Shown: positions 48,434-59,720 of the stretch, one piece after another
Layout of the letters: the number at the start of each line of letters is the position of its first letter
How positions within the stretch are numbered: position 1 is the stretch's first letter
Source of the DNA: Oegoconia quadripuncta
Taxonomy: Eukaryota > Arthropoda > Insecta > Lepidoptera > Autostichidae
Direction of reading: 5' to 3'
Assembly: GCA_949316235.1 (NCBI GenBank)
Contig: OX438755.1
Coordinates: forward strand, 20,359,151-20,423,150
Length of the DNA: 64,000 nt
Program-made: the position numbers and the translations under genes
Notes under the pieces: generated by a model
What the model was told of the DNA's origin: nothing
Database searches by the model: none
Seen by the model: only the letters and a program-made list of their open reading frames with translations

Positions 48434-48970
48434 TGCTGTTTCGCCGAAAATTGTTTGGCAGATTATCACTTGCCAACCAAAATTTCGCCGATGTTTCACT
48501 TTGACAACTAACGATTAGCAAATTTTTGTATGACAACGTTTCATTTGGTAGAATTATTGTTAAGCTGATTATTATAATGACACAAAACGCTTGGGACATT
48601 TATCATTTGTCAAACATTTCACTAGGCCACACAACTATTAGACGAATGACGTTTTGTCAGCGTAACAGTAACCTTTTCATACTGAATGATCTAAACTGTC
48701 TCCTAAAAAGGAATAACAATAATTTAGATGAATGTAGGTAAGTACTATACAAAATGTTTATAGGGCGGGTGCGAGCGTAGCGAGCACGGGAGTTCGGGGC
48801 ACACCGACATCTGTTGGTCAGGTTGGTAACTGTGAAGTTGGGAAATAAAACAAAATAATATGATAAGTTGGTAAATGATTATACGGGGCAAAAAAATCCT
48901 GTGAAACATTAGTTGGCAAGTCAAAATCTTTGCTTGCTTTAGGCGGATTTTGTATATACAGCCGAAATTA
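48434..48970. mobile_element. Possible DNA element with GCCGAAA ends
   Basis: TTTCGCCGAAAATTGTTTGG at the left and GGCGGATTTTGTATATACAG CCGAAA at the right, with a GC-rich GGTGCGAGCGTAGCGAGCAC block inside. Weak evidence for inverted ends. Confidence 0.35.
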
Positions 48971-49220
48971 CAAATACAACTGGTTATCGTCTAAATGGTC
49001 TCCGTAGCTCTCTTTAAACTTACCAATTGATAAAAAGAAAATGTCGAGATCAAGCAAACCCGCGTTCACTTCGTTGTATTCAGTACAGATGCGGGTGAGT
49101 GGTGAGTGACTACCTGAGTTAGTTCTATTTGAATGGGTGTAAAATGTCCTGGTGATCGGATGTCTTCGAAGATTATACGGAAATGAAAACATGAGTCGCT
49201 CGAGCAACGGTTCACATTTA

Positions 49221-49546
49221 GGCCCGTATTAATAAACCGTTCTCAAGATTGAGAACAGTCTTGTCACCGGTCTCAAGTAAACGTGTTGATTAATAAACCT
49301 GACTTGAGACTTGAAAAACATGTGCATACTCAAGCATTACTCACTTGAGAGGTGTGCGTATTAATAAACGAAACTCAAGACTATCATTCATAAGTTGAGA
49401 TCACTTGAGAAGTGATCTCAACTGAGTAGACCTCAAGATTGGTTTATAAATTAGCACGGTGATTGAGATAGCGTCAACTGCTTAAGACGCATCTCGGGTG
49501 ATACAGCCTCAAGATTTGTATTGAGATTGGTTTATTACTACGGGCC
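49221..49546. mobile_element. Long-TIR foldback MITE, copy 3
   Basis: Ends GGCCCGTATTAATAAACCG / TTTATTACTACGGGCC, with TTA on both sides. Internally GATCACTTGAGAAGTGATC is itself palindromic. Confidence 0.78.
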
Positions 49547-49559
49547 TTAGTGTTTTGTA

Positions 49560-50130
49560 CGTTCATTTGTATTAATTTGGAAAGGACCGTTTAATAGATT
49601 AGATTAGATTTATTTAGTTCACTTTTACAATATGAATAAATTTATGATTTCTAAAATAAAAGTGATTGTCAAACATAAAACAATAAAATAATAACTATAC
49701 GCATACATCTTAAAGATTTGTAGAATTATTAGATTATTTAATATAAATAAAAATCTAATTAGAAATATAATGAAATCCGACTATGTAAAAAGCCAACTAA
49801 AATATGGATACGACTATGTAATGAAGCTCTCCACACCTCTGAACGACTTAACTTTGACATATTTTTTTGTCAATGACAACGTCCGAATAATGCCGGCTTT
49901 GAACTCGTATTGCATGCCGTAAGATACCCTTCTTCTCCACTACTCAACTAGATTGCTCAACCTACAAAATTGAGCAGTGGGTAATACCAACGGCTCAACT
50001 GGTAATTGCTCAATTATGAATAGATGAGCAGTGGGTCATACATATTAGTGGTCACACTGAATTGCCTTTTTTTCCCAAGCAGTTTTAACTACAGATAATA
50101 GGAGGATTGTTTCGAACCGCGTGAAGGTAG
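49560..50130. other. No gene seen
   Basis: GATTAGATTAGATTTATTTA looks like a retroposon tail. Repeated GAGCAGTGGGT motifs occur near 49970-50035. No coding signal. Confidence 0.4.
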
Positions 50131-50139
50131 CGTCTTTGA

Positions 50140-50245
50140 TAATATTTATATAAACACCCATGACTCGGGAATAAATGTTTGTATTCATCACGACGGGTGA
50201 CCGTCGCGGGATTCGAACCCGCAGTCGTTGGTTTCGTTGACCTAG
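50140..50245 (-). mobile_element. SINE family 2 variant, head half
   Basis: ACACCCATGACTCGGGAATA and GCGGGATTCGAACCCGCAGT; the 3' body is missing. Confidence 0.65.
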
Positions 50246-50286
50246 TTGTAAAATATTTTGTATACTGTAATCATGTCACGTATGTA

Positions 50287-50489
50287 TCCCAACTAATATT
50301 AAATGCGAAAGTTTGTGTGTATGTATTTATGTATGTTTGTTACCTCTTCACGCCCAAACGGCTGGACGGATTTGGATGAAATTTGGTTGGTAGACCGATT
50401 AGGCCTTGGATTATCGTATAGGCAAATTTTTTTGCTGAAACAATTTTGATGAAATCTTCCACGCGGACGAAGTTGCAGCGGAAAGCTAG
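50287..50489 (+). mobile_element. Helitron (Lep1-like non-autonomous)
   Basis: It begins TCCCAACTAATATTAAATGC and ends GCGGAAAGCTAG, inserted between A and T, with a GC hairpin-like CACGCGGACGAAGTTGCAGC before the end. These are the features expected of a lepidopteran non-autonomous Helitron. Confidence 0.8.
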
Positions 50490-51131
50490 TATATACTTAT
50501 AACTAATAGTTCCTATACTTTGAATGGGTATTCGGTTTTAACGGACGGTCTTAAAATGAAAAGGATTATTAATATTTGTGTTTATTTTTAAATTTAGTCA
50601 TTAATCATGTACTTTACATGCCGAAGGCAGAATCGATTAAGTAGCTAGGAGGAAGGAAAAACTCAAGTTTTTTTAGTTTTCGATACAAAACTCAATAAAA
50701 GACCTTGCTATATGTAAGTACTCACATTCTACGGCTATCCAAACAACACCGGATAATTTAAAAATCAAAAAGAACACAAAATATATATATGTATTAATTA
50801 AGAAAATGCAATTAATTTAAAAAAAATCATAGAATCACGTCGTGACAGTGTAATAAACAGTGACAATGTGAAATGGAAACCGTCATGTCATATAGTCTGT
50901 GTGTACATTGTACAGCACACCGCGAAATTTAGAAATGCTGATGTGAATCCCTCTCGAATCACCAAGGAAAACGGGATTGGCTTACAGCGCTGTGTGTAAT
51001 AGGGTACGCAATCTTTACGACTTCACCATGATATGAGGAAGATTGTCAAATCCCTTTGCAAATTAGTTGAGACCGCTATATTGTTGGATTCCGTATATCA
51101 CATTCATACCACATTAGTGTTTGTTTGTCTA

Positions 51132-52667
51132 CATTTTTCCAGAGGTGTGACTTATCTAAGATACAAGTATCTGAAATACAGATACAAGATGCAAGATACG
51201 TATTTTCATTTTGTATCTAAAATACTTTTTAAAAAATCATTTTGTATCTTGTATTTAAATATATTTTGTTTGGTATCTTAGTATTTTATAAATACTTTTT
51301 CTGATAAAATACTTTTAGTAATATATTAGTAGAAATATATAAAATAAATGCGTAAAATTGAGCATGTCATTATTAGTCCAACATCACATTGGTAGATGGC
51401 GACTCTTTCTTTGCACTGCACTGGCCTGTATCTATACAAGATGTGGCAAATGCACAAGTCGAGCGAGCCAAACAATTAAAAAAAAAAACTGAAATGTAAT
51501 TTCATTTGAGAAGATGACCGCCTTTTTGTATACAGGGCGTCCCAAAGTTATGGGACATGAAGGGGAAGTACCTTAAATATCGTAGATAGTGAATTTTGCT
51601 CAAAGAAGACTTTATGTTATTTTTAAAAGTTAGTAATTCTGCATTCATAGATTTTCTAAAAATTATTTGCTTCGGCTGGGAATCGAACCGACTCAAATGT
51701 GAAAAAAAAAACACCCTACTTTTATGATGCCAATCGAAAGAATAGCTAAAAAATAATAACTCTGCCTAAGTAACATAGTATTTTAAAAGAAAGGAACAAC
51801 GTGAAATTAATCATTTTAATCAAATAAAAAACATACATGAAACTGCCGTAGTCAATTAAGTAGGTATTTTTTTGTAAATTAATTAATTAAATGCTCAAAA
51901 TGTGATCCCTCTTGTTTTACGCAAATCGCCAATCTTTTAATGAGCCCGCTGCCTGTTGATTTTATGAAGTGGGTACTTATTTACGAATAATCAATGCTAT
52001 CTTTGGAATGATAATATCGCTACTTTTCGAACGTCGTCGGCAATAAATAACTTTCTTGAAATTTGACTCAATCATTTTATGTTGTTCCTTTCTTTTAAAA
52101 TACTATGTTACTTAGGCAGAGTTATTATTTTTTAGCTATTCTTTCGATTGGCATCATAAAAGTAGGGTGTTTTTTTTTTCACATTTAAGTCGGTTCGATT
52201 CCCAGCCGAAGCAAGTAATTTTTAGAAAATCTATGAATGCAGAATTACTAACTTTTAAAAATAACATAAAGTCTTCTTTGAGCAAAATTCACTATCTACA
52301 ATATTTAAGGTACTTCCCCTTCATGTCCCATAACTTTGGGACGCCCTGTATATTACATTACATTAAGTTATTTACGAATAAATCGTGTTATGTTATGTAA
52401 CGTGTGTGTTATGTTATCGTGTTATGCTCGTGTTATGTCAATTAAGAAAAATAAACTTAGAATTCATTAAAATAAAATCTTGTTTTCTTACAAAAGTATT
52501 TGTATCTTAAGAAGTATTTAGAAGATACGTATTTGGTATTTAGTATTTCAGATACTATTCTCGAAAGTATTTTGTATCTGGTATCTGAAATACTTTATTT
52601 AAAAGTATCTTGCATTTTGTATTGCAGATACTTTGTACAGGGTATTTTGTACGTCTCTGCATTTTTC
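51132..52667. mobile_element. hAT element (8-bp TSD) carrying a nested Tc1/mariner-type element
   Basis: CATTTTTC occurs at 51132-51139 and 52660-52667. Ends CAGAGGTGTGAC / GTACGTCTCTG are imperfect inverted repeats. Subterminal zones are dense in GTATCTGAAATAC-type repeats. No hAT transposase was seen, so it is non-autonomous. Confidence 0.88.
51531..52350. mobile_element. Tc1/mariner-type foldback with 270-bp arms
   Basis: Left arm 51531-51800 and right arm 52081-52350 are almost perfectly inverted, ending TACAGGGCGTCCCAAAG / CTTTGGGACGCCCTGTA with TA on both sides. On the minus strand the spacer encodes GLIKRLAICVKQEGSHFEHL and a stop, like the C-termini of Tc1/mariner-superfamily transposases. 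Confidence 0.85.
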
Positions 52668-52684
52668 TATGTGACTAAGTACTA

Positions 52685-52850
52685 GTAGATAGATAGAACT
52701 ATAAAAAGTTTATTGCACAAACTGGCACATATACAAGGGATAAGCATAAATACTACATTAACAAACAAGAAAGAAACATTCATGAAAACAACAAGAGACA
52801 TACAATTTAACAAATAACAGGACGCCACGGGCTCTCTTGCGTGAAGAGTG
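52685..52850 (-). repeat. Retroposon tail fragment
   Basis: AAAAAGTTTATTGCACAAAC and AACAGGACGCCACGGGCTCT; it directly precedes the LINE remnant. Confidence 0.4.
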
Positions 52851-53340
52851 CCGGCCGCGCATATCGCCATGGTGCAATTAATCAGCTAATTAGGCGCGTC
52901 CTCGCCACTGCAGCAGTCCCAGCGTCTCCGGAGCCTTGTGGCTTATTCAGGGACGACGGGAAAAGACCTGATATGGAGCCAACTTGGTACCCTGGTGCTT
53001 GGGGCGCACCTTGGTATGGGACGCAACTTGTGCGGACACTTTGGCACCGTCCCATATACAAGGAACTGCGCAAAGAGCTGGAACCGCGGCTGAACAAGCT
53101 CAAAGTAACAAGCGCCGTAAATATGCGTCAATCTCTATAAACCACGAGTTTGCGGCGCTTGCAGTCGAGACATTGGGCCCGTGGTCTTCTGACATGAATC
53201 ATTTTGTAAAGGATTTATCCGTTAGACTGGTCCACGCCTCTGGATATGTGAGAGCTGGTGCCTACTTTGCTCAGCAGCTGAGCTTTGCATTCAGCGGGGC
53301 AATAGCCGTAGCGTACTAGGTACTATGCCTCACGGAAGCG
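52850..53340 (+). pseudogene. LINE C-terminal domain remnant
   Basis: Two plus-strand frames give [12 protein letters not shown], then [38 protein letters not shown] and RAGAYFAQQLSFAFSGAIAV, ending TAC TAG. This RPDG...WDxTCxDT...FxxxAxETLGPW...QxxSxAxxxGNA pattern is typical of the C-terminus of certain animal LINE polyproteins. A frameshift lies near 52985. The same end appears reversed at 61410-61560. Confidence 0.65.
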
Positions 53341-53359
53341 AATTGGACGGCGTATTTTT

Positions 53360-54125
53360 TCTATGTATACGTGTTTTTAATTGTGTTTTAAAAATTTGTT
53401 GTTTCATGTACATACTTATTAAATCATTATTTAACAAATATAAACAGATGTAAAGTCATATCAATAAAATTTTTCCTAATACCTTCATGACCTGCTGATT
53501 CATTATTTATGTGGGCATGTGTGCAATAGTCATGCAGCAAGGTCATAGCTACTGAGCTGCTCAATGAAGTGCAAGCACTGATTTTCAGTTATCACCCAGG
53601 AGGCGCGCGGGAACAAGCATAAAAATGAAAAAAAGAATAGAAAACTGAGAGTGGAAGTATGCAGATGGACAATGTGTAGTGTAGTGGTGCGCTGACGTGA
53701 ATGAAACGCATAAATAAGTGATTTCGTCTGCTTAAAATGATGAAAATATAATATTATTAAATGAATCAAAGTAGAATTATATTATTCAGTCTATGAGTAG
53801 TGCTTAGGAATACCCAGTTTATTTGTTTATCTAGTAAGTACGATATATATTGTTTTCTAAAAGTACATAAATTTTTTTTTTTTTTTTTGAATTTTGTAAG
53901 GGAATGTACCTATACTACGTATCCCGTTTTAGGCAAGTATTACCTCTCATAAATAAATATACCTGTAGTATATTTATTTATATAGAAATCACATTTATAC
54001 TCACACATATTTCGTTTCGCATAAAAACAGTCGTAAATATAGGGCATAAAACAAGCAATAATACCCATATGAGTTAGTGACTTGCTTATCATATTCTTTA
54101 CTACTGAATTACGTAATATTTTTTC
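53360..54125. other. No gene seen
   Basis: AT-rich, with a poly-T at 53870-53889. No assigned repeat. Confidence 0.4.
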
Positions 54126-54129
54126 TTCT

Positions 54130-54345
54130 TTTTTGTTATGGTTAAATGGATACGCGTTTGACCACAATCTCACCTGATGGGAAGTGACGATGTGGCCGAA
54201 GATGAAGCACGCGATCTCAGTAGATGCCTATTCACCCTGCTCATGAAGATCCCATGATTGTAGGATTCAGGAAAGACTGACGCCGGAAGGGAGTTCCATG
54301 CCTTGGCCGTTCGCATTATGAATGAAGAGTCGAAATTTTCATGGT
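54130..54345 (-). pseudogene. LINE C-terminal fragment
   Basis: Minus strand: RTAKAWNSLPASVFPESYNH and GIFMSRVNRHLL, a CR1/Jockey-type C-terminus, followed by the retroposon end at 30118-30205 (TGGTCAAACGCGTATCC, poly-A). Confidence 0.65.
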
Positions 54346-54784
54346 TTTAAGCTAATTAAGTACTTACTTATTGTGTTTGTTTGTTTGTAAACGCTTTATT
54401 GTACTTCATATGAATATATACATCGTTAAATTAAATGTAACTTAAAATTAGTGTGTTAGTGTGATTTTCTTTTAAACCCCCAATGAAAAACGACGGGTGT
54501 TATGTGTTTGTCGGTGTTTTGTATGTGTGTGTAACGTCTTTGTCCAGGCGTGTCTGAGTAATTTCATTAGCTTCACTTGTAACTAACAAATCTTGGAACT
54601 CAATAATTTACTTCTAAGTTTAATCTACTTGTAATTGTTGTATCAAAATGAAACTTGGAATGTATATGTGGTTCGGATGACAATACTAGATATAATTTGG
54701 TATCTTGGAGCTGATCTCGGAGCCAGGAGGTGGATGGTGGAACTAGTCATTGGCTACCAGTAAACTCCTCGAGTTTGGGCTCAT

Positions 54785-54890
54785 GATAAATAAATAAATA
54801 TGTTTGCACATATACGCAGCGCCATCTAGTTCCACACTAAGCAATTAAGCTTGTATTATAGATACCAGATGGTTGATTAACTCCATTGAG
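54785..54890 (-). mobile_element. SINE family 2, 3' part
   Basis: CGCAGCGCCATCTAGTTCCA and ATAGATACCAGATGGTTGAT; the head is lost. Confidence 0.65.
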
Positions 54891-55149
54891 GAGTTAGCAG
54901 CTGATGCTTATAACACAAGTATTATTAGCATGGGCATCAGCTGGGAACATATTTTTAGAAATTCTAATGAATATTACAAAATTTTACCGGTTGTAAACTA
55001 CTGTATTTACCTGTGGTTACAAATAAATTATTCTTATTCTTAAACTACACATATACATTTTTTTAATAAATACATATATAAATGACTGATAACACAGTTT
55101 TTTTTATGGTTAACTGGATACCATTTAATTTTAAAGACCTATATAGACC

Positions 55150-55240
55150 TTTATCTTTATTTCTTGTATTGACATCATGTTTATCACTATTTTTCCTAAA
55201 TAGTGATAAACATGATGTCAATACAAGAAATAAAGATAAA
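55150..55240. repeat. Perfect palindrome, 43-bp arms, 5-base loop
   Basis: TTTATCTTTATTTCTTGTAT... (55150-55192), loop TTCCT, and the exact reverse complement at 55198-55240. Confidence 0.95.
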
Positions 55241-55665
55241 CTTGCAGGTCACATAAGTCGCCTCCGCAAAGTCAGTAATTCATTCAAAAGGTTATGTACT
55301 TATACGCTTTTTCAATAAAGTTCCTGTTGATATACAAAATCTTCCTTTCAATAAATTTAAAGATACTATAAAACAGAAACTTATTAAGAAAGCATATTAT
55401 AAAATTTATTTAGATGATAAACAGTCATGGACATAACCAGCCCGTTCGCATAACCAGGCTATTTCACAATTAATAATGAAATATTTTGTAATATAAAAAC
55501 CTTTTTTTTTAAAGAGCGACCTCTCGAGTTTCTTGCTTGTTCTTCTCAGGGGAAAATTGCCTTTTGAACAAGCAGTAGCTTTAAAAATATAAAATCCGAC
55601 TATTTTAAGTGTACCCTGTGTACCTACAAAATAAAGCATTTTTTGATTTTGATTTTGATTTTGAC
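55150..55665 (+). mobile_element. Jockey-clade LINE fragment with 5' foldback
   Basis: The forward part encodes NTRNKDKLAGHISRLRKVS and ends ...FIYLDDKQSWT, then a 3'UTR and (TTTTGA)n tail. Its first 43 bases are preceded by their exact inverted copy (55150-55192 against 55198-55240). Confidence 0.8.
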
Positions 55666-55669
55666 CACG

Positions 55670-56090
55670 TTACATAATTGCATAGTTTATTCCCAAAAAC
55701 AATTTATTTAAATTGCAGAAGAAAAAAGGTTGTAAACCGTCAATTATTTCGTCCAACAACGTTGCAAACAAAATTACCTTTGCATGGGAACTCGCTTCTC
55801 CTTAAGACATTGACCTTCACATTCCAAAAAAGAACAACCAAACCTGTTACCAAATACTAGTTACGAATGCAGCAGGATAAAGGTAGGTAATAAAAAAATC
55901 ACAACATCACCGAATGGAGGAAAATGCAAACAAGTAAGTAACGTCTGATCATTGTTTGATGAGGCTTTGGGGATCCAAATGTTTGTGGAGCTGATAAGAG
56001 CATCGACCTAGGCCATTGTGTTTTGTGCACGTCCTTTGTGGATATATACAAATAGTAACAAATGTGTGGAATTAAAATATTTGGTAACAT
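55670..56090. other. No gene seen
   Basis: Moderately AT-rich single-copy-looking DNA; no coding or repeat signal could be assigned. Confidence 0.4.
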
Positions 56091-56091
56091 T

Positions 56092-57123
56092 GGTGTCGAT
56101 TCGGATGTACACCAACTAAACTAAACTAAACAAGCTTGTGTCTGAAATCGAGACTTCACTAGACCAAGTCTCTAATTGGGGCATTCTCAACCTAGTTAAG
56201 TTTAACCCTAAAAAGACACAAGTTTGCGCATTCACCGCAAAGAAGATTCCATTTCCCCTGTCTCTTCAATTTCAGAGCACTCCCCTTGACGTTAAGCTGA
56301 GTATTGGGATTCTCGGAGTGAACATCTCCAGTAGCGTTCAATTCCGCGGTCATCTGGAGGATAAGGCCAAGTTGGCCTCCAAAAAGTTAGGTGTCCTCAG
56401 TAGAGCGGCTCGTTACTTCACGCCGGCTCACCGCCTCCAACTTTATAAGGCGCAAGTTCGGCCGCACGTGGAGTATTGTTCTCACCTATGGGCTGGGGCA
56501 CCTCAGTACCAGCTTCTTCCTTTTGACCGCGTTCAACGTCGCGCAGTCCGAATTGTCGGCCAAGAGAGTCTCACCGAGCGACTGGATCCCCTGGCGTTGC
56601 GAAGAGACGTCGCGTCCCTCTGCATTCTCTATCGCATATTTCATGGGGAGTGTTCTGAAGAACTGTTCGAGCTAATACCCGCTGCTCAATTTAACCGATA
56701 CACTTCTCGGAGAAAATTAAATTTCCATCCACATCACCTGGATGAGTGGAAGTCTACCACTGTACGTTTCTCAAGAAATTTCTTGCCACGTACGACCACC
56801 CTGTGGAACGGACTTCCGGCAGCGGTATTCCCGAACGAGTACGACATTGGAACCTTCAAGAAGCGAGCCTACACCTTCCTCAAAGGCCGGCAACGCATCT
56901 GTGACCCTTTTGGTGTTGCGGGTGTCCATGGGCGGCGGTGATTACTTTCCATCAGGTGACCCGCATGCTCGTTTGCCGCTCTCTCATATAAAAAAAAAAA
57001 AAAAAAAAAAAACTAAAACCTGTTTTAGAGTGGTACTGTCTCTTTCTCCCTTGAACAGTACGATGCGACGCCACCACTCCAAAACTGGTTTTAGTTTAGT
57101 TGGTGTACATCCGAATGTACACC
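56092..57123. mobile_element. MITE interrupted by a CR1-type LINE
   Basis: Left end GGTGTCGATTCGGATGTACA and CCAACTAAACTAAAC. Right half from ACTAAAACCTGTTTTAGAGT to TTTAGTTTAGTTGGTGTACA and ...CACC. It is a relative of the solo copy at 20391-20530. The LINE sits between. Confidence 0.75.
56130..57011 (+). pseudogene. CR1/Jockey-type LINE, 5'-truncated, long open C-terminal frame
   Basis: Frame 56138-56941 encodes the post-catalytic RT thumb and C-terminus: [47 protein letters not shown], and [20 protein letters not shown] with [12 protein letters not shown]. The catalytic FADD and everything upstream are missing. The short 3'UTR and poly-A are intact. The frame is unbroken, so the insertion looks recent. 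Confidence 0.88.
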
Positions 57124-57279
57124 AATGTTTATCGGTCCTGCTTCCGCATCTCTGCCAAGAGCTTGAGAGAGAAAGAGAGATATTGAAATCAGCTCTAATT
57201 ACTAAAAATCCACGAATAAATGTGTAATTTTTTTCATTTGATTCTTTAACGGCAACCACAACTTATTCTATATATTAAT

Positions 57280-57365
57280 AACCATATGGTATCCATAATA
57301 CAAGCCTAGTTGCTTAGTGTGGAACAAGATGTCGCTGTGTGTTTGTTTTGTATGTGCAAAAATAT
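57280..57365 (+). mobile_element. SINE family 2, 3' fragment
   Basis: TATGGTATCCATAATACAAG, GTTGCTTAGTGTGGAACAAG and CTGTGTGTTTG. Confidence 0.6.
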
Positions 57366-57583
57366 TTATTTTAAAGAAGATATTAATACAATATACAAAG
57401 GCCAAAATAGTTATTCAGAGTTTTACAAATAAAAAATTGTGATATGTAATGTTATTCTTTGCTTCGACTGGATAGTTATGAGTAAATCCTGCTACAATCC
57501 ATTCATTTACGCTTGCATTTATTATCTAGTTCCAAATTAGGCAAATACTGTACTAGAGATACTATGTAATTAATTGATAATAT

Positions 57584-57890
57584 ATACAGGGTGACATTTA
57601 TGTTGCACTTGTACCTATATCCTCCTCGGGTAATAGCTGAAAATCAGTGTTTTGTTCTTTGGACAATCTCACACACTGAGCTGTGACCCATTTGTCCTGC
57701 TGCAGCACACACATGCTTTGGTTGTTCTGTACCTAGTATTTACCTTTTAAGTTCTTTTAAGAAATACTCTTTAAACTTTATGTATGTGTGTGATTGGAGT
57801 AACAAATAAACGATTTATCTATCTATCTTATCTATCTATCTATCTACATGTAATTCGTGTAATTCCTGTTTACTGGTGAATGCAAAGAAT
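57584..57890 (+). mobile_element. Tc1/mariner-type MITE end with nested SINE-like copy
   Basis: TACAGGGTGACATTTATG at 57588 and TAATTCCTGTTTACTGGTGA at 57859 belong to the 13277 MITE family. Between them a retroposon (CACACTGAGCTGTGACCCAT to (CTAT)n) related to 34468-34860 is inserted. Confidence 0.6.
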
Positions 57891-58104
57891 ATGGTAAGCA
57901 GGCGCTCAGGGAAGCATTTCTAGCTGCGTTTGTCTTCGATCGCTAACTTTTGGGCCCACACGTAAGCAGCCTAGAAGTAACTATGGTAACTCGATACGTC
58001 ATCATTTTAGAACCCTTCGGTGGTACCAATGTAACAAGCGAACGCAACGGTTAGCGACCGAACACAAAAGAGATCGACCGTGATTTTACCTGATACGGGT
58101 GCTG

Positions 58105-58850
58105 GGCCCGCAGTCTCGACATAGATAGCAACCGATTTCGGTCGTTAACTCCTAACGATCTTATTCTAAATGTTATAGTGTTCATAATCATATTGGTTTT
58201 TGTTGAAAGCCTGAATCGTAGTTTCAATGGAAACCGATATTTTGATACTAAAGACTCTAATATTCTCCAATTAAAATAACATTGTTAGGACTTAGCGACC
58301 GAATTCGATTACATAACGATCGCTATCTATGTCGAGACTGCAGGCCCTATAGCGATCGTTATGTTATCGAATTCGGTCGTTAAGTCCTAACGATCTTATT
58401 CTAAAGGTTATAGTGTTCATAATCATATCGGTTTTTGTTGGAAGCCTGAATCGTAGTTTCAATGGAAACCGATATTTTGATACTAAAGACTCTAATTCTC
58501 CAATTAAAATGACCAAAGAATTGAATGATGAATTCAAATTCCCAAGCTGATGAGAGGAATCCAAACCCAGAAAGCTGGCAGCACCACCCCGCTGTACAGC
58601 CAAAGTATTGTCAAACCCTTTGGTCAAACGATGCGTTAACCAGCCCCCGCAGTCTCGACATAGATAGCGATCCTAACACTTAACGACCGAAATCGGTAGT
58701 ATAGCGATCGCTATCTATGTCGAGACAATACTTTGAATAGTCAATAGACTGTATAGACAGCGGGGTAGTGCTGCCAGCTTTCTGGGTTTGGATTCCTCTC
58801 ATGAGCTTGGGAATTTGAATTCAAGTAATTCTCATGAACTGGTGACGCCA
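58105..58850. repeat. Nested palindromic MITE cluster
   Basis: CAGTCTCGACATAGATAGC occurs at 58111 and 58653, and its inverse GCTATCTATGTCGAGAC at 58321 and 58719. A block of about 130 bp (AATCGTAGTTTCAATGGAAA) is directly repeated (58210, 58449). An outer pair, 58528-58612 and 58738-58827 (GAATCCAAACCCAGAAAGCT), is inverted. Confidence 0.75.
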
Positions 58851-59163
58851 CTCCTGATTACGAATAAGTTTCCCCCAGGAACCATATCAATCTCTCAATC
58901 AATCAATCAATCAATTAGGAAATATTTCAACTATTCGAAATTAATGACTAATAGAAATTAAGATTGATCTTCTGCTTCCATAGATTAATGTATGTAGGTA
59001 ATAAGTACTCTTTGAGTTGTTGAGGTCTGTCACGAGGGTGACATAATCGCTAAAGCGACAAAACCCTCAAAAAAAAACAAGAAAAAAAAAAAAAAAAAAA
59101 GTAATTCTCATGAACTGGTGACGCCACTCCTGATTACGAATAAGTTTCCCCCAGGAACCATAG
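58826..59163. repeat. 62-bp direct repeat flanking a poly-A-tailed insert
   Basis: AGTAATTCTCATGAACTGGT...CCAGGAACCATA is present at about 58826-58887 and again at 59101-59162. The roughly 213-bp insert ends in a run of about 20 A. Confidence 0.8.
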
Positions 59164-59204
59164 TCGAATTCGATAAAAAAAATCGGTTGCCCATACAAAC
59201 AATT

Positions 59205-59720
59205 TATTTATTTATTTATCATTTATTGCACACAAGAAAAAACATACAGATACAACATAATAGAGACGACACAACAGGTTCTGCTTATTTCTACAATGAA
59301 ATTTCTTCCAGCAGACCTACGAAAGAGAGATATGACTGGAAGAGGCAGATAAGACGTGCACAATGGAAATCTAAAAAAAATGGATAAATATGATAGATAA
59401 AAAAAAACCTAACTTAAATGTAACTACATACTAATAAATACATAAATAAATACATACGAATATAAAATATAACATACATTATAATACACGGAATAACACT
59501 ATGAAATGGAAAGGTAATGTTCCTTAACTCTTTTCCTAAAGACAGCGATCGATGGACTGGCACGGATAGTGTGAGGTAGAGAATTCCACAGCCTGGCAGC
59601 ATGCACAGTGAAAGAATGTGAGTAGAAGTCTGAGCGGTGAGAAGGGATACACAGCAGAGTCCTGACGTTAGAACGGCAGGGCTCATCATGTGGCCGCGTT
59701 TAGTTAACAACAATAAAGCG
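59205..59720 (-). pseudogene. LINE ORF C-terminal remnant
   Basis: Minus strand near 59500-59620: HSFTVHAARLWNSLPHTIRA and SPSIAVFRKRVKEHYLS. Second copy of the family at 14585-15175. The 3' end is near ATTTATCATTTATTGCACAC. Confidence 0.7.
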
